Assembly: GCF_030250645.1 (NCBI RefSeq)
Contig: NZ_JASSVS010000005.1
Span: forward strand, 62,001 to 126,000
DNA from: Marinobacter azerbaijanicus
Lineage (GTDB): Bacteria > Pseudomonadota > Gammaproteobacteria > Pseudomonadales > Oleiphilaceae
Direction: 5' to 3'
Length of the DNA stretch: 64,000 nt
Below the pieces are notes generated by a model. That model saw only the letters and a program-made list of their open reading frames with translations. It made no database searches and was not told the DNA's origin. The first letter of the stretch is position 1. Every line of letters begins with the position of its first letter. Of this stretch, positions 26,105 to 38,022 are shown piece by piece. Made by a program: the position numbers and the translations under genes.

Positions 26105-27271
26105 ATGAAATCACAATACTCAGAGTTCAACTTCGGCCTCGGTGAAACGATCGACATGCTCCGCGAGCAGGTCAACGGCTTTGCCGCAAAAGACATCGCA
26201 CCGCGCGCAGAAGACATTGACCGTGAAAACCTCTTTCCCAACGACCTGTGGAAAAAGTTCGGTGACATGGGTCTGCTGGGTATTACCGCCGACGAAGCCT
26301 ACGGCGGCTCCGGCATGGGCTACCTGGCACACGTGATCGCCATGGAAGAAATCAGCCGTGCATCGGCCTCTGTTGGCCTGTCCTACGGCGCGCATTCCAA
26401 CCTGTGCGTCAACCAGATCAACCGCAACGGCACCGACGAGCAGAAAGAAAAGTACCTGCCCAAGCTCATCAGCGGTGAGCACATCGGCGCCCTGGCCATG
26501 TCCGAACCCAACGCCGGTTCCGACGTAGTCTCCATGAAACTCAGCGCCAAAGACGCCGGCGACCACTACGTGCTCAACGGCAGCAAAATGTGGATCACCA
26601 ACGGCCCCGACGCTAACGTCTACGTTATCTACGCCAAAACCGACCCGGCCGCCGGCCCCCGTGGCATCACCGCCTTTATCGTGGAACGTGACACCCCGGG
26701 ATTCAGCCAGGCCCAGAAGCTGGACAAACTCGGCATGCGCGGCTCCAACACCTGTGAGCTGGTGTTCGAAGACGCCAAAGTGCCCAAGGAAAACGTCATG
26801 GGTGGCCTCGGCAACGGCGCCAAGGTCCTCATGAGCGGCCTCGACTACGAACGCCTCGTGCTCTCCGGCGGCCCGCTGGGCATCATGCAGGCGGCCATGG
26901 ACGTGGTGGTTCCCTACATCCGCGAACGCAAACAGTTCGGCCAGGCCATCGGCGAATTCGAACTGGTCCAGGGCAAAGTGGCTGACATGTACACCTGGAT
27001 GAACACCGCCAAGTCTTACGTCTATATGGTCGCCATGTCCGCCGACCGCGGCAACACCACCCGTAAAGACGCCGCCGGCGCCATTCTGTATTCCGCAGAA
27101 ATGGCCACCAAACTGGCCCTGGACGCCATCCAGTTGCTGGGCGGTAACGGTTACATCAACGAATACCCGACAGGCCGTCTGTTGCGTGACGCCAAACTGT
27201 ACGAAATCGGAGCCGGCACGTCCGAAATCCGGCGGATGCTGATCGGCCGCGAGCTGTACCTGAACAATTAA
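26105..27271 (+). CDS. liuA: Isovaleryl-CoA dehydrogenase
   Basis: A 388-residue FAD-dependent acyl-CoA dehydrogenase converting isovaleryl-CoA to 3-methylcrotonyl-CoA in leucine breakdown. Motifs: [32 protein letters not shown] (the segment that carries the catalytic Glu in isovaleryl-CoA dehydrogenases), [41 protein letters not shown]. The isovaleryl-specific position of the Glu and the downstream carboxylase genes support the assignment over other family members. AAAGGTAG precedes the ATG. Confidence 0.95.
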   Translation: MKSQYSEFNFGLGETIDMLREQVNGFAAKDIAPRAEDIDRENLFPNDLWKKFGDMGLLGITADEAYGGSGMGYLAHVIAMEEISRASASVGLSYGAHSNLCVNQINRNGTDEQKEKYLPKLISGEHIGALAMSEPNAGSDVVSMKLSAKDAGDHYVLNGSKMWITNGPDANVYVIYAKTDPAAGPRGITAFIVERDTPGFSQAQKLDKLGMRGSNTCELVFEDAKVPKENVMGGLGNGAKVLMSGLDYERLVLSGGPLGIMQAAMDVVVPYIRERKQFGQAIGEFELVQGKVADMYTWMNTAKSYVYMVAMSADRGNTTRKDAAGAILYSAEMATKLALDAIQLLGGNGYINEYPTGRLLRDAKLYEIGAGTSEIRRMLIGRELYLNN

Positions 27272-27312
27272 GGGCCAGTATCGGGAGGCCAGCACCCAAG
27301 AACGACGAGGGT

Positions 27313-27412
27313 CTGGTGCCGGGGCTGTCCGGGAATGTCTCCGGCCAAGGATGGCCGGAGTCAAGCGCACATGGATGTGCTCGTAGCGTTTCCCGGACAG
27401 CCCCGGCACCAG
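27313..27412 (+). ncRNA. Structured intergenic element C: long stem enclosing two GGA-loop hairpins
   Basis: Bases 27313-27334 pair perfectly with 27391-27412 (22 bp). Inside are two clean hairpins on the plus strand: CTCCGGCCA-AGGA-TGGCCGGAG and GCACA-TGGA-TGTGC, followed by TCGTAGCGTT. It lies between liuA and liuB, read in the direction of transcription. The outer-stem sequence is unrelated to A, B and D although the architecture is the same. Confidence 0.75.
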
Positions 27413-27448
27413 GCCCGACGCACGGACTAATAAACGGACTAACAAGCC

Positions 27449-29056
<1,608 letters not shown>

Positions 29057-29070
29057 CGGAGGAGAACGTC

Positions 29071-29877
29071 ATGACCGATCAGGAATCAGCGGTTCTGCTC
29101 AAACAACGCAGCGACGGCGTCACCGAAGTGGTATTGAACCGCCCGGACAAACGCAACGCCTTCGACGACGTGATTATCCAGCAACTGATCAACGCGCTGG
29201 AACAGGTCAACGCCGACGACAATACCAATATCGTGATCCTGCGCTCCGAGGGTAAGCACTTCTCCGCCGGGGCGGACCTGGGCTGGATGCGCCGCATGGC
29301 GGACAACACCCGCCAGGAAAACCTGGACGACTCGCGGGAACTGGCGCGGCTGATGGACACCCTGAACCACCTTGGCAAACCGGTCATTGGCCTGGTGCAG
29401 GGTGCCGCCTTCGGCGGCGCCGTAGGCCTGGCTGCCTGCTGCGACATCGTATTGGCCACGGAAAAAGCCAGCTTCTGCCTGAGCGAAGTGAAGCTCGGCC
29501 TGATACCGGCGGTAATCAGCCCCTACGTGGTACGGGCCATTGGTGAACGCCAGGCCCGCCGCTATTTCATCACAGCCGAAATCTTCACTGCCCGGCAAGC
29601 CGAACATTTCGGCCTGGTGCACGAAGTGTGTGATGACGTGGCCGCCATGGAACGCCGCTGCAACGAACTGCTTCTGCAGCTTGCGCTCAACGGCCCCGAG
29701 GCCATGCAAGCTGCCAAGAACCTGGTGTTCGCCGTCAGCCACAAAGTCATCGACAAAGATGTTATCGATGACACCGCACAACGCATCGCGGACATCCGGG
29801 TGGGTGCCGAAGGGCAGGAAGGGCTTACGGCTTTCCTGAACAAGCGCAAAGCCAACTGGGTTCCGGAGGAAGAATAA
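29071..29877 (+). CDS. liuC: Methylglutaconyl-CoA hydratase (enoyl-CoA hydratase family)
   Basis: A 268-residue crotonase that hydrates 3-methylglutaconyl-CoA to HMG-CoA. The oxyanion-hole motifs are GKHFSAGADLGWM (residues 57-69) and QGAAFGGAVGLAACCDI, followed by SEVKLGLIPAVISPYV with the catalytic Glu region. GGAGG lies upstream of the ATG. Its stop overlaps the liuD start (TAATG). Confidence 0.93.
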   Translation: MTDQESAVLLKQRSDGVTEVVLNRPDKRNAFDDVIIQQLINALEQVNADDNTNIVILRSEGKHFSAGADLGWMRRMADNTRQENLDDSRELARLMDTLNHLGKPVIGLVQGAAFGGAVGLAACCDIVLATEKASFCLSEVKLGLIPAVISPYVVRAIGERQARRYFITAEIFTARQAEHFGLVHEVCDDVAAMERRCNELLLQLALNGPEAMQAAKNLVFAVSHKVIDKDVIDDTAQRIADIRVGAEGQEGLTAFLNKRKANWVPEEE

Positions 29878-31880
29878 TGTTTAGTAAAATCCTGATCGCC
29901 AACCGCGGCGAAATCGCCTGCCGGATCATCCAGACCGCCCATCGCATGGGCATTCGTGTCGTCGCGGTGTATTCCGATGCCGACGCCGACGCACGCCACG
30001 TGGCCATGGCCGACGAAGCCTTCAACATCGGCCCGGCCCCCAGCTCCGAGAGCTACCTGAAAGCCGACAAGATCATCGAGGTGGCGAAAGAAAGCGGCGC
30101 CCAGGCCGTTCACCCGGGCTACGGTTTCCTTTCCGAGAACACCCAGTTCGCCGAAGCCTGCGAAGCCAACAACATCGTGTTCATCGGCCCGCCCTCCTCG
30201 GCCATCGCAGCCATGGGCTCCAAATCCGCCGCCAAGGCCATCATGGAGAAAGCCGGCGTGCCCCTGGTGCCGGGTTACCACGGTGACGACCAGTCCCCGG
30301 ACACCCTGCGCAAAGAAGCCGAAAAGTGCGGCTTTCCGCTGCTGCTGAAAGCCGTCGCCGGCGGTGGTGGCAAGGGCATGCGGGTCGTGGAACGCATGGA
30401 GGACTTTGACGACGCCCTGGCCGCCGCCAAACGGGAATCGAAGAACGCCTTCGGCAACCCGGACATGCTCATCGAACGCTACCTGACCCAGCCACGCCAC
30501 GTGGAAATCCAGGTGTTCTGCGACAAAAGCGGCAAAGGCGTGTACCTGGCCGAGCGCGACTGTTCCGTACAACGCCGCCACCAGAAAGTACTGGAAGAAG
30601 CCCCGGCCCCGGGCCTGAGCGAAGACACCCGCAAAGCCATGGGTGAAGCGGCTGTCAAAGCCGCCCAGGCCATCGATTACGTGGGCGCCGGCACCGTGGA
30701 ATTCCTCTACGACGTGGACGGCTCCTTCTTCTTCATGGAAATGAACACCCGCCTGCAGGTAGAGCACCCGGTTACCGAAATGGTCACCGGTCAGGACCTG
30801 GTGGAATGGCAATTGAAAGTGGCCTGGGGTGACCCGCTGCCGCTGGAACAGTCCCAGGTAAAAACCCGGGGCCACGCCCTGGAAGCGCGCATCTACGCCG
30901 AAGACCCGGACCAGGACTTCCTGCCCGCCACCGGCAACCTGCGCTACCTGAGCACGCCTGATGAAAGCGCCCATGTGCGGGTGGATACCGGCGTGACCGA
31001 AGGCGACGACATCAGCATCCACTACGACCCGATGATCGCCAAGCTCATCGTCTGGGACGAAACCCGCGACCAGGCCATCAACCGCATGGTCCAGGCCCTG
31101 GAGCACTACCGTATCGCCGGCGTGAAAACCAACATCCGCTTCCTCCACGCCCTGGCCGACGCCCAGCCGTTCCGGGAAGCGGAGCTGACCACCGGCTTCA
31201 TCGACGACCACCGGGAGCTGCTGTTCCCCAAATCCCGCCTGGACACCCACAAGGCCCTGGTATTGGCCGCCGGCTTCGTGCTGGAGCAGCGCAAGTCCCG
31301 GGAAGTGATCAGTACCGACCCCTGGTCGCCCTTCGGCCGCCAGAACAGCTGGCGCATGAACTCTGAATACGCCCAGCCCCTGCAACTGCAGGTGGGTGAC
31401 GAGATTCACGAGCTCAAAGTGCTGGAACGGGACGACCGCTACCAGGTATTCGTCGGCGACAGCGTGTACAACCTCACCGCCCGCCTGGACGACGACTACC
31501 TGCAGGCGGTCATCAACGGCCATCGCATCAGCATCCATGGCAACCTGCACAACGACCAGCTGGTGCTCTTCTACGAAGGCGACACCTTCCAGTGCATCCT
31601 GTACCGGGAAACCTACGGCTTCGAAGAAATGGCCGGCGAAGGCAGCCTCGCCGCACCCATGAACGGTGCCATCGTGGCGGTTCAGGCGAAAGTGGGTGAC
31701 AAGGTCACCGCCGGCCAGAGCCTGGTGATCATGGAAGCCATGAAAATGGAACACGCCATCAAGGCCCCGGCCGACGGCGTGGTCACGGACATCTTCTTCG
31801 CCGAAGGCGACCAGGTCTCCGAAGGTGCCGAACTGATTGCGATTGAAGTCACCGCAGACGCGGAGAAGGAGGAAGGATAA
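29877..31880 (+). CDS. liuD: Methylcrotonyl-CoA carboxylase, biotin carboxylase/biotin carrier (alpha) subunit
   Basis: A 667-residue biotin-dependent subunit: biotin-carboxylase N domain ([14 protein letters not shown] from residue 4), ATP-grasp with [13 protein letters not shown] near 160 and [17 protein letters not shown] near 290, a linker, and a C-terminal biotinyl domain where Lys623 of MEAMKMEH is the biotinylation site. It carboxylates biotin with bicarbonate and ATP and hands it to LiuB. One-base overlaps (TAATG) couple it to liuC and liuE. Confidence 0.96.
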   Translation: MFSKILIANRGEIACRIIQTAHRMGIRVVAVYSDADADARHVAMADEAFNIGPAPSSESYLKADKIIEVAKESGAQAVHPGYGFLSENTQFAEACEANNIVFIGPPSSAIAAMGSKSAAKAIMEKAGVPLVPGYHGDDQSPDTLRKEAEKCGFPLLLKAVAGGGGKGMRVVERMEDFDDALAAAKRESKNAFGNPDMLIERYLTQPRHVEIQVFCDKSGKGVYLAERDCSVQRRHQKVLEEAPAPGLSEDTRKAMGEAAVKAAQAIDYVGAGTVEFLYDVDGSFFFMEMNTRLQVEHPVTEMVTGQDLVEWQLKVAWGDPLPLEQSQVKTRGHALEARIYAEDPDQDFLPATGNLRYLSTPDESAHVRVDTGVTEGDDISIHYDPMIAKLIVWDETRDQAINRMVQALEHYRIAGVKTNIRFLHALADAQPFREAELTTGFIDDHRELLFPKSRLDTHKALVLAAGFVLEQRKSREVISTDPWSPFGRQNSWRMNSEYAQPLQLQVGDEIHELKVLERDDRYQVFVGDSVYNLTARLDDDYLQAVINGHRISIHGNLHNDQLVLFYEGDTFQCILYRETYGFEEMAGEGSLAAPMNGAIVAVQAKVGDKVTAGQSLVIMEAMKMEHAIKAPADGVVTDIFFAEGDQVSEGAELIAIEVTADAEKEEG

Positions 31881-32788
31881 TGGCCTTTCCCGACAAGGTA
31901 AGACTGGTGGAAATGAGCCCCCGGGACGGCCTCCAGAACGAGCCCGGCCCGATCATCGCCACCCACATCAAAACCGAACTGATCGACCGGTTGGCCGACT
32001 GCGGCCTCAACCACATCGAATCCGCCAGCTTCGTGTCACCCAAATGGGTGCCACAAATGGGCGACGCCGCCGACGTGATGGCCAACATCAGGCGGTTACC
32101 CGGCGTGCGCTACTCCGTGCTCACCCCCAACCTCAAGGGCTTCGAAAATGCCCTGGCGGCGGGGGTGGACGAAGTTGCCGTCTTCGGTGCTGCGTCCGAG
32201 ACCTTCAGCCAGAAAAACATCAACTGCTCCATCGCCGAAAGCCTCGAACGCTTCATACCGGTGATGGAAGCGGCCAAACAGCACCACATACCGGTACGCG
32301 GCTACGTCTCCACGGTACTCGGCTGCCCCTACGAAGGCGAGATCACCCCCGAACAGGTCGCCAGAGTCGCCAAGGCCCTGGCCGAACTGGGTTGCTACGA
32401 AATCTCCCTCGGCGACACCATCGGCACAGGCACCCCTCTGAAAGCCAAGCGCATGCTTGAAGCCGTCACCGCAGAGGTTCCAATCGAAAAACTCGCCGCG
32501 CACTTCCACGACACCTACGGCCAGGCCCTGGCCAACCTGTACGCGGTTCTGGAAGAAGGCGTTGCGGTAATCGATTCCTCCGTAGCCGGCCTCGGCGGCT
32601 GCCCCTACGCCAAAGGCGCGTCGGGCAACGTCGCCACCGAAGACGTGCTATACCTTCTGAACGGACTGGGAATCGAAACCGGTGTCAATCTGGACAAATT
32701 AGTAGCAACCGGCGAATGGATCAGCACCCAGTTAAAACGCCACAACGGCTCCAAAGTAGGCCAGGCATTAGGCGGTAACTGCAAATGA
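31880..32788 (+). CDS. liuE: Hydroxymethylglutaryl-CoA lyase
   Basis: A 302-residue TIM-barrel lyase that cleaves HMG-CoA to acetoacetate and acetyl-CoA, the last step of the leucine pathway. Motifs: [14 protein letters not shown] (substrate/metal binding), [12 protein letters not shown] (metal-binding His residues) and [19 protein letters not shown], the HMG-CoA-lyase signature with the catalytic Cys. The start overlaps the liuD stop by one base. Confidence 0.96.
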   Translation: MAFPDKVRLVEMSPRDGLQNEPGPIIATHIKTELIDRLADCGLNHIESASFVSPKWVPQMGDAADVMANIRRLPGVRYSVLTPNLKGFENALAAGVDEVAVFGAASETFSQKNINCSIAESLERFIPVMEAAKQHHIPVRGYVSTVLGCPYEGEITPEQVARVAKALAELGCYEISLGDTIGTGTPLKAKRMLEAVTAEVPIEKLAAHFHDTYGQALANLYAVLEEGVAVIDSSVAGLGGCPYAKGASGNVATEDVLYLLNGLGIETGVNLDKLVATGEWISTQLKRHNGSKVGQALGGNCK

Positions 32789-32793
32789 TCGAG

Positions 32794-32899
32794 GGGGGAG
32801 CGAGCGAGGCTTTTCGGGACCGTAAAAAACAAGGATGTTTTTTACGAGCCTACAGGGACGTATTTACGGCGTGTCCCGAAAAGCCTCGCTCGCTCCCCC
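32794..32899 (+). ncRNA. Structured intergenic element D: long stem enclosing two GGA-loop hairpins
   Basis: Bases 32794-32820 pair perfectly with 32873-32899 (27 bp). The plus-strand core has CGTAAAAAACA-AGGA-TGTTTTTTACG (11-bp stem), AGCC, then TACAGGGACGTA and TTTACGGCGT. It lies six bases after the liuE stop and ends 31 bases before the next gene, read in the transcribed direction. It may insulate or process the liu mRNA from the downstream pair. Confidence 0.75.
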
Positions 32900-32930
32900 A
32901 TGCACTCAACTCTGAAGGCTAGGTGCAACA

Positions 32931-33506
32931 ATGAGCAATAAAAACGTAGTCGCTTTGGATCTCCCAATCCCGGAGATCAAGGACATGCCAGAAGACACCC
33001 AGAAGTACTTCCAGATCTGCCAGGAAAAGCTGGGCATGATCCCGAACGTACTCACCGCCTACAGCCAAAACCTCAAACAGCTCGAAGGCTTCACCCGCCT
33101 CTACAACGAACTGATGATGGGTGAAAGCGAACTGAGCAAACTCGAGCGTGAAATGGTCGCTGTGGTGGTGTCCTCCGAAAACAAATGTTTCTACTGCCTG
33201 GTGGCCCACGGCGCCGCGGTACGGGTACTGAGTGGCGACCCTGTACTGGGCGAGCACATGGTGATGAACTACCGCACCGCCAACCTCGACCAGCGCCAGC
33301 GGGCGATGCTGGACTTTGCATCGCACCTGACCCGCTCGCCGGCCACCGTTACCGAAGAACATATCCAGGCCCTGCGGGATGCCGGCCTCAGTGACAGAGG
33401 CATCTGGGACCTGAGCAACCTGATCGGCTTCTACAACATGTCCAATCGCGTGGCCATCGCCAGCGATATGCAACCAAACCCCGAGTATCACAGCCAGAGT
33501 CGCTAG
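32931..33506 (+). CDS. Carboxymuconolactone decarboxylase/AhpD-family protein
   Basis: A 191-residue helical protein of the peroxidase-related CMD/AhpD group. The active-site pattern SSENKCFYCLVAHGAAVR contains the Glu, CxxC and His expected for a disulfide-redox/peroxidase centre. NLIGFYNMSNRVAIASDMQPNPEYHSQ is the typical C-terminus. It is co-oriented with liuE and the downstream ligase. A role in leucine or fatty-acid catabolism is suggested only by position; peroxide or reactive-intermediate defence is also possible. Confidence 0.85.
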   Translation: MSNKNVVALDLPIPEIKDMPEDTQKYFQICQEKLGMIPNVLTAYSQNLKQLEGFTRLYNELMMGESELSKLEREMVAVVVSSENKCFYCLVAHGAAVRVLSGDPVLGEHMVMNYRTANLDQRQRAMLDFASHLTRSPATVTEEHIQALRDAGLSDRGIWDLSNLIGFYNMSNRVAIASDMQPNPEYHSQSR

Positions 33507-33557
33507 CAGGTTCGACACTGCTCGCCCTCGACTAAAACAACAATGGAGGCAGAGATA

Positions 33558-35246
33558 ATGAGCATGACTCTTCCAAGCTATACCAGTGGCACATCAGAAA
33601 GCCCACTGCTGGGCATGACCATCGGCGACATGCTCGACCGCACCGCCGAGAAATACCCGGACACCGAAGCCCTGGTGTGCCTGCACCAGGACATTCGCTG
33701 GACCTACAAAGAGTTCGTTGAAAAGGTCAACGAAGCCGCCCGCGCCTTCATGGCCATCGGCGTCAAGCGCGGAGACCGCGTGGGCATCTGGTCCCCGAAC
33801 CGGTACGAGTGGACAGTAACCCAGTTCGCCACCGCCAAAGTCGGCGCCATCCTGGTCAACATCAACCCGGCCTATGGTGAGCACGAACTGGAGTACGCCA
33901 TGAACCTGGCCGGCATCTCCATACTGGTCACCGCAGACAGCTTCAAGGCCTCCGACTACCGCAAGATGGTCTACGAACTGGCCCCCGAACTGAAAGCCAG
34001 CCAGCCCGGCAAGCTCAAGTCCAGGCGCCTGCCAGACCTTAAAGGCGTCATCAATCTCGACAAGCGAGGCCACGAAGGCATGTGGACCTGGCAAGACTTC
34101 CTGGGCCAGGCCAGCGGAGTCACCCAGCAACAACTGGACGAACTCCAGAGCGTGTTGCAGTTTGATGACCCCATCAACATCCAGTTCACCTCCGGCACTA
34201 CCGGCAACCCCAAGGGCGCCACCCTCACCCACCACAACATCCTCAACAACGGATACTTTGTGGCGGAGAGCCAGCGCTTCACCGAGAAAGACCGCCTGGT
34301 GATTCCCGTGCCCCTGTACCACTGCTTTGGCATGGTGATGGGCAATCTGGGCTGCATTACCCACGGCTCCACCATGATCTACCCGGGTGAAGGCTTCGAA
34401 CCCAAAGCCGTACTGCAGGCCGTACACCAGGAAAAGGCCACGGCCCTGTACGGCGTGCCTACCATGTTCATCGCCGAACTGGCCGAGCCGGAGTTTGAAA
34501 GCTACGACCTGTCCAGCCTGCGCACCGGCATCATGGCGGGCTCCATCTGCCCGGCGGAGGTGATGAAAAAGGTCAACGGCAAGATGAACATGAAAGAAGT
34601 TCAGATCGCCTACGGCATGACCGAAACCAGCCCGGTATCCACGCAGACCAGCTCCCTCGACCCGTTCGAGAAGCAGGTAACCACCGTGGGCCGCACCCAG
34701 CCGCATCTGGAAACCAAGATTGTCGACCCGGGCACCGGCAACGTCGTTCCCCGTGGTGAGATCGGCGAACTCTGCACCCGTGGCTACAGCGTAATGCTGA
34801 AGTACTGGAACAACGAAGAGAAAACCCGCGAAGCCATCGACGACGCCGGCTGGATGCACACCGGCGACCTGGCCACCATGGACGAAGACGGCTACGTCCA
34901 GATCGTTGGCCGCATCAAGGACATGGTCATCCGCGGCGGTGAGAACATCTACCCGAAAGAAATCGAGGAATTCCTCTACACCCACCCCTCCATCGAGGAA
35001 GTGCAGGTAACCGGCATTCCCGACGACAAGTACGGCGAAGAGCTCATCGCCTGGGTAAAACTGAACCCGGATGCCGAGCCGGTAACCGGCGACGACCTGC
35101 GGGAATTCTGCAAAGGCAAGATCGCCCACTTCAAGATACCCAGGAACTACAAGTTCGTGGATGAATTCCCGATGACCGTCACCGGGAAGATCCAGAAGTT
35201 CAAGATGCGGGAGATTTCTATTGAGGAGATGGGGTTGAAGAAGTAA
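33558..35246 (+). CDS. Acyl-CoA ligase (AMP-binding; likely medium/long-chain fatty acid)
   Basis: A 562-residue ANL enzyme. P-loop [77 protein letters not shown] and catalytic Lys544 in TGKIQKFKM. The YGMTETSP and [13 protein letters not shown] patterns resemble the fatty-acyl-CoA ligase group used with acyl chains from C4 upward. The ATG at 33558 is chosen because GGAGG lies eight bases before it; an ATG at 33543 overlaps that site. A rho-independent terminator follows. Confidence 0.9.
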   Translation: MSMTLPSYTSGTSESPLLGMTIGDMLDRTAEKYPDTEALVCLHQDIRWTYKEFVEKVNEAARAFMAIGVKRGDRVGIWSPNRYEWTVTQFATAKVGAILVNINPAYGEHELEYAMNLAGISILVTADSFKASDYRKMVYELAPELKASQPGKLKSRRLPDLKGVINLDKRGHEGMWTWQDFLGQASGVTQQQLDELQSVLQFDDPINIQFTSGTTGNPKGATLTHHNILNNGYFVAESQRFTEKDRLVIPVPLYHCFGMVMGNLGCITHGSTMIYPGEGFEPKAVLQAVHQEKATALYGVPTMFIAELAEPEFESYDLSSLRTGIMAGSICPAEVMKKVNGKMNMKEVQIAYGMTETSPVSTQTSSLDPFEKQVTTVGRTQPHLETKIVDPGTGNVVPRGEIGELCTRGYSVMLKYWNNEEKTREAIDDAGWMHTGDLATMDEDGYVQIVGRIKDMVIRGGENIYPKEIEEFLYTHPSIEEVQVTGIPDDKYGEELIAWVKLNPDAEPVTGDDLREFCKGKIAHFKIPRNYKFVDEFPMTVTGKIQKFKMREISIEEMGLKK

Positions 35247-35278
35247 GCCCCACCGCTCTTTCATTCCGTTCCTACCGC

Positions 35279-35310
35279 AAACCCCGGCTATGTGCCGGGG
35301 TTTGTGCTTT
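35279..35310 (+). terminator. Rho-independent terminator after the liu-downstream ligase
   Basis: AAACCCCGGC and GCCGGGGTTT form a perfect 10-bp stem around TATGT, followed by a moderately T-rich tail (TTTGTGCTTTGTG). It lies 33 bases after the ligase stop and marks the end of the catabolic block and the beginning of the AT-richer accessory island. Confidence 0.8.
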
Positions 35311-35532
35311 GTGTACGCTGCGTATACGCTTCAAGAGAAACTCGAACTGTGAAGCGTGCGCCTTTATTGCCCTGTGATATTACACTATTCTCGACTGCTA
35401 GCTTTGCAGGGCTATGATTTAACGACCATTTTAGTGGTTAGCTTACAAACCAAGGCGTGATGATGAAGCTATCAAAGTTTTGTCGCCAGTGTGAACGCTA
35501 TCTAACTGCGGTTTTATTTCTTGGAGTTTTGT

Positions 35533-36255
35533 GTGACTTGTAGAGGGTGCGGAGAGGATAAGAAATTAATCAAAGCCCATATTATCCCTGAAGCATTCTT
35601 TCGCGGACTGCGTTCTGGTGATACTCCGCCTCGGCTGATTACTGATATAAAGGGTGTTTATCCGAGGAAAGCTCCCATTGGTGTTTATGACACCAAAATT
35701 CTCTGTAGAGATTGTGAGGATGTCTTCGGAGACTTAGACAATTATGGTCAGGCAGTATTGCTTCAGAGTTCTGACTCGACGAAAGAGTTAAAACGGGGAG
35801 TCGAACTTCTCGGTTATGTGATTCCTGATGTCAATCTCGACTACTTCAGAAAATTCTTGATCAGCGTCCTCTGGCGAGCATCAGTTTCAACACATGACTA
35901 CTACTCGAAAGTGAAGTTGGGACCTTACGAGAAGCGGGCGAAAGCGATTGTGTGGGCTGATGGAGCGAATATTAATCCCTCGGGCTTTTCGTTCGTTGTC
36001 TCGAAGTTTGTAGATGATAGGTTCAGCAAGACAATGCTCGATCCACACCCAGAACGCTGGTATGGAATAAATTACTACCGAATATATATGTTTTGGTACA
36101 CAGTCCACATTAAGGTCGACAAGAGAGCAACCCCGAGTATGTTCAAATCTTTCGAGCAAAGTGGAAGAGGCAAGCTATTCGTTATCGCAAGAGACATGAC
36201 TGATTCGCGGGAACTGAGCGCAATTATTTCCATTGCAGGAAAAGCAGTATCATAA
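35533..36255 (+). CDS. HNH-like zinc-finger protein, integron-cassette type
   Basis: About 240 residues, not firmly identified. The N-terminus has CRGCGEDKKLIKAHIIPEAFF and later LCRDCEDVFGDLDNYG: two CxxC pairs with a HIIP motif, the layout of HNH_5-like nuclease or zinc-finger domains. The rest is unrecognised. The GTG at 35533 is favoured because GGAG lies seven bases upstream; a TTG at 35521 is the alternative. AT-rich codon use contrasts with the liu genes. The stop overlaps the attC-like site that follows, as in gene cassettes. Confidence 0.65.
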   Translation: MTCRGCGEDKKLIKAHIIPEAFFRGLRSGDTPPRLITDIKGVYPRKAPIGVYDTKILCRDCEDVFGDLDNYGQAVLLQSSDSTKELKRGVELLGYVIPDVNLDYFRKFLISVLWRASVSTHDYYSKVKLGPYEKRAKAIVWADGANINPSGFSFVVSKFVDDRFSKTMLDPHPERWYGINYYRIYMFWYTVHIKVDKRATPSMFKSFEQSGRGKLFVIARDMTDSRELSAIISIAGKAVS

Positions 36256-36340
36256 AATATGACCATGCTAGTCACGGCGACGGCTAAACATTGCTGCTTC
36301 GCCGCCATTCAGTAGCCGCTTGTGCAGGGCTGCGTTATGA
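36250..36340 (+). repeat. attC-like recombination site 1
   Basis: The ends TCATAAA (36250-36256) and GTTATGA (36334-36340) are inverted repeats matching at six of seven bases, with GTT as the presumed core. The interior folds as an imperfect hairpin: CGGCTAAACATTGCTGC and GCCGCCATTCAGTAGCCG around TTC. Its interior resembles the site at 38875-38954. It overlaps the end of the upstream ORF, as attC sites usually do. Confidence 0.65.
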
Positions 36341-36360
36341 ATTAAGAAAGGTATCGAACC

Positions 36361-36780
36361 ATGAATAGTACCGGAGATTCGCTTGAGAAACTGGCTCAAG
36401 CGCAACGTCGTTATGGAAAGTTCAGGGAGCTCTTTCGAGAGTTTCAACAGAACCTCTCTTTTTTTCATGGAGACAGGTTTCCGCTCAAGGGTATAGGTGT
36501 TGACCATAAAGATGGTGAGCTCAGCAATCTAAGCTTTCTGAACCGGGATTATTGTATTGAATTCAGTATGGTGTGCATGGACGGTGTGCTGAAAGGGAGC
36601 ATAACGTTTTATAGACTTATTGATGAGCAGACCAAGAATCTCTTACAGAGAGCAACATTTAATGGTCAGGGCGAATTAGATGTCAAGCCAACTCCAGAAG
36701 GAGATCCGATGTCCATTGATGAAGATTCATCCTGTATGGGTCTAGTGCTCGATTGGTTAAGGTCCGAAGTCTATTCATAA
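36361..36780 (+). CDS. Hypothetical protein, integron-cassette ORF
   Basis: A 139-residue soluble protein that I do not recognise. It has a helical, charged N-terminus (EKLAQAQRRYGKFRELFREFQQNLSFF) and a mixed C-terminal half with an acidic stretch (SIDEDSSC). No signal peptide, membrane segment or known motif. It begins 21 bases after one attC-like site and its stop lies at the start of the next, which makes it a single-ORF gene cassette. Confidence 0.65.
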   Translation: MNSTGDSLEKLAQAQRRYGKFRELFREFQQNLSFFHGDRFPLKGIGVDHKDGELSNLSFLNRDYCIEFSMVCMDGVLKGSITFYRLIDEQTKNLLQRATFNGQGELDVKPTPEGDPMSIDEDSSCMGLVLDWLRSEVYS

Positions 36781-36852
36781 GCAGGCCATGCACCGGATGC
36801 CAAAATCTACACGTCGCTCCGGTTTTGTCACCGGTGATGGCGAGCGTTAGTC
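36775..36852 (+). repeat. attC-like recombination site 2 with extrahelical G
   Basis: GCCATGCACCGG (36785-36796) pairs with CCGGTGATGGC (36831-36841) except for one unpaired G at 36790, the extrahelical base that marks the recombinogenic strand of attC sites. Pairing continues inward (CAAAA with TTTTG). The right core is GTTAGTC (36846-36852), with a degenerate left partner around TCATAAG. Confidence 0.7.
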
Positions 36853-36861
36853 AGAAGGGGC

Positions 36862-37944
36862 ATGATGGGTAATTCAATGTATTTGAATATCATTCCAGAA
36901 GAACGTTTAGCTCTTATTCCTGAAGAATACTGGCAAAAGCATGAATTCTGCTTTCATCTTCATGATCAACTTTTGCACCTTCTTAAACAGTATGAGGAAA
37001 GTGGCGCTCACAGCATTGTAGAAAACGCATTTCACGAAGCTGCAAGAGGGAAAGAAAAAGAGCTTGAAGATCTAGACATTCTCCAATTTATGAAGACCAA
37101 TAATTTAATATGGCCTTACAAACATCACATTCTAAGTCATACTATCCTTGGATTGACTTCCGACTTGCTCAACTTTCTATATGAGTCTTTGAGATGTTTT
37201 GAAAAAAGAAAATTTTCTGTAGCGTTCTCATTACTTAGAAAGCCTTTAAAAGAGCATTTGCTATTTCTGTCATGGATAATAGCCTACGAAGATGATTTCA
37301 TATCAAGATTTGAAGAAAATAATCATATTAGTTTTAATGGCATCTTCAAAAAAGAAAAAATCGATATATTTGACAAAGCAATAAAAAAACTTCATTTAAA
37401 GGAAGCCTTTGATGCAGAAACCATTTGGAGCATAATTTATTCTAAGACTCATTCAAACGGTTTCGAGCCAACCTGGCAAAGAGCTACGCACCTTACGACC
37501 TCTCGAGGCGATCTACTAAAAACAGAAGACTATTCGTTCAACTTCATTTTTGAGAGTCCCTGGGACGACCAATATTACGATTTTGTTTATTGGAAGTTGC
37601 CGCTAGTTCTGCTCTTTTTGACCCAGATTTTGTTCGAGTGTTTCAACAGAATCCATCCAACGAACAAGAAAACCATAAGCTACAACATAATAACTGCTAT
37701 GGGTGCATATGAGGCTATTTTTTTGGATGGCCGCGCCAATGCAATCCGAAAATCACTTCAGAATCAGCTCGGCGACTTGTTATCCTGCGTTCAATGTGAT
37801 GAAAAATTCAAAATAAATAAAGCGAATGCTGCAGATTTTTTTCTCACAGAGCGAGTGAACTGTAGGAACTGCGGTATAACTTCTCAATTTCCTTTGTACT
37901 GGATACTGGCAAAGGCTAATATCTCATTCATAGAAACTGAATAA
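36862..37944 (+). CDS. Hypothetical protein with C-terminal zinc-ribbon-like cysteines, integron-cassette ORF
   Basis: A 360-residue protein I do not recognise. It is AT-rich and mostly helical, with a C-terminal CVQCDEKF ... VNCRNCG pattern (two CxxC pairs about 35 residues apart), suggesting a small zinc-binding module. The segment FSVAFSLLRKPLKEHLLFLSWIIAYEDDF suggests a helical-bundle core like that of abortive-infection or HEPN-type helical proteins, but no catalytic motif could be confirmed. It starts ten bases after an attC core. Confidence 0.65.
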   Translation: MMGNSMYLNIIPEERLALIPEEYWQKHEFCFHLHDQLLHLLKQYEESGAHSIVENAFHEAARGKEKELEDLDILQFMKTNNLIWPYKHHILSHTILGLTSDLLNFLYESLRCFEKRKFSVAFSLLRKPLKEHLLFLSWIIAYEDDFISRFEENNHISFNGIFKKEKIDIFDKAIKKLHLKEAFDAETIWSIIYSKTHSNGFEPTWQRATHLTTSRGDLLKTEDYSFNFIFESPWDDQYYDFVYWKLPLVLLFLTQILFECFNRIHPTNKKTISYNIITAMGAYEAIFLDGRANAIRKSLQNQLGDLLSCVQCDEKFKINKANAADFFLTERVNCRNCGITSQFPLYWILAKANISFIETE

Positions 37945-38022
37945 ACCAAAATTTAGAAATCACTAAAAAGTAAATACAGGTGACACCTAAGGCGAACCTG
38001 ATTTTTACGTTAGAGGTGAGCC

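Noticed and set aside
29562..31754. A 730-codon open frame on the minus strand opposite liuD.
   Set aside because: It is antisense to a clear biotin carboxylase. Long mirror frames arise from strong third-position GC bias, and its translation shows no domain.
33594..35264. A 556-codon minus-strand frame opposite the acyl-CoA ligase.
   Set aside because: It covers a ligase with all ANL motifs on the plus strand; the antisense translation is low-complexity.
37984..38018. Short inverted repeat CACCTAA...TTAGAGGTG as a fourth attC site.
   Set aside because: At 35 bases it is too short for a normal attC and lacks paired L boxes; kept only as a possible remnant.
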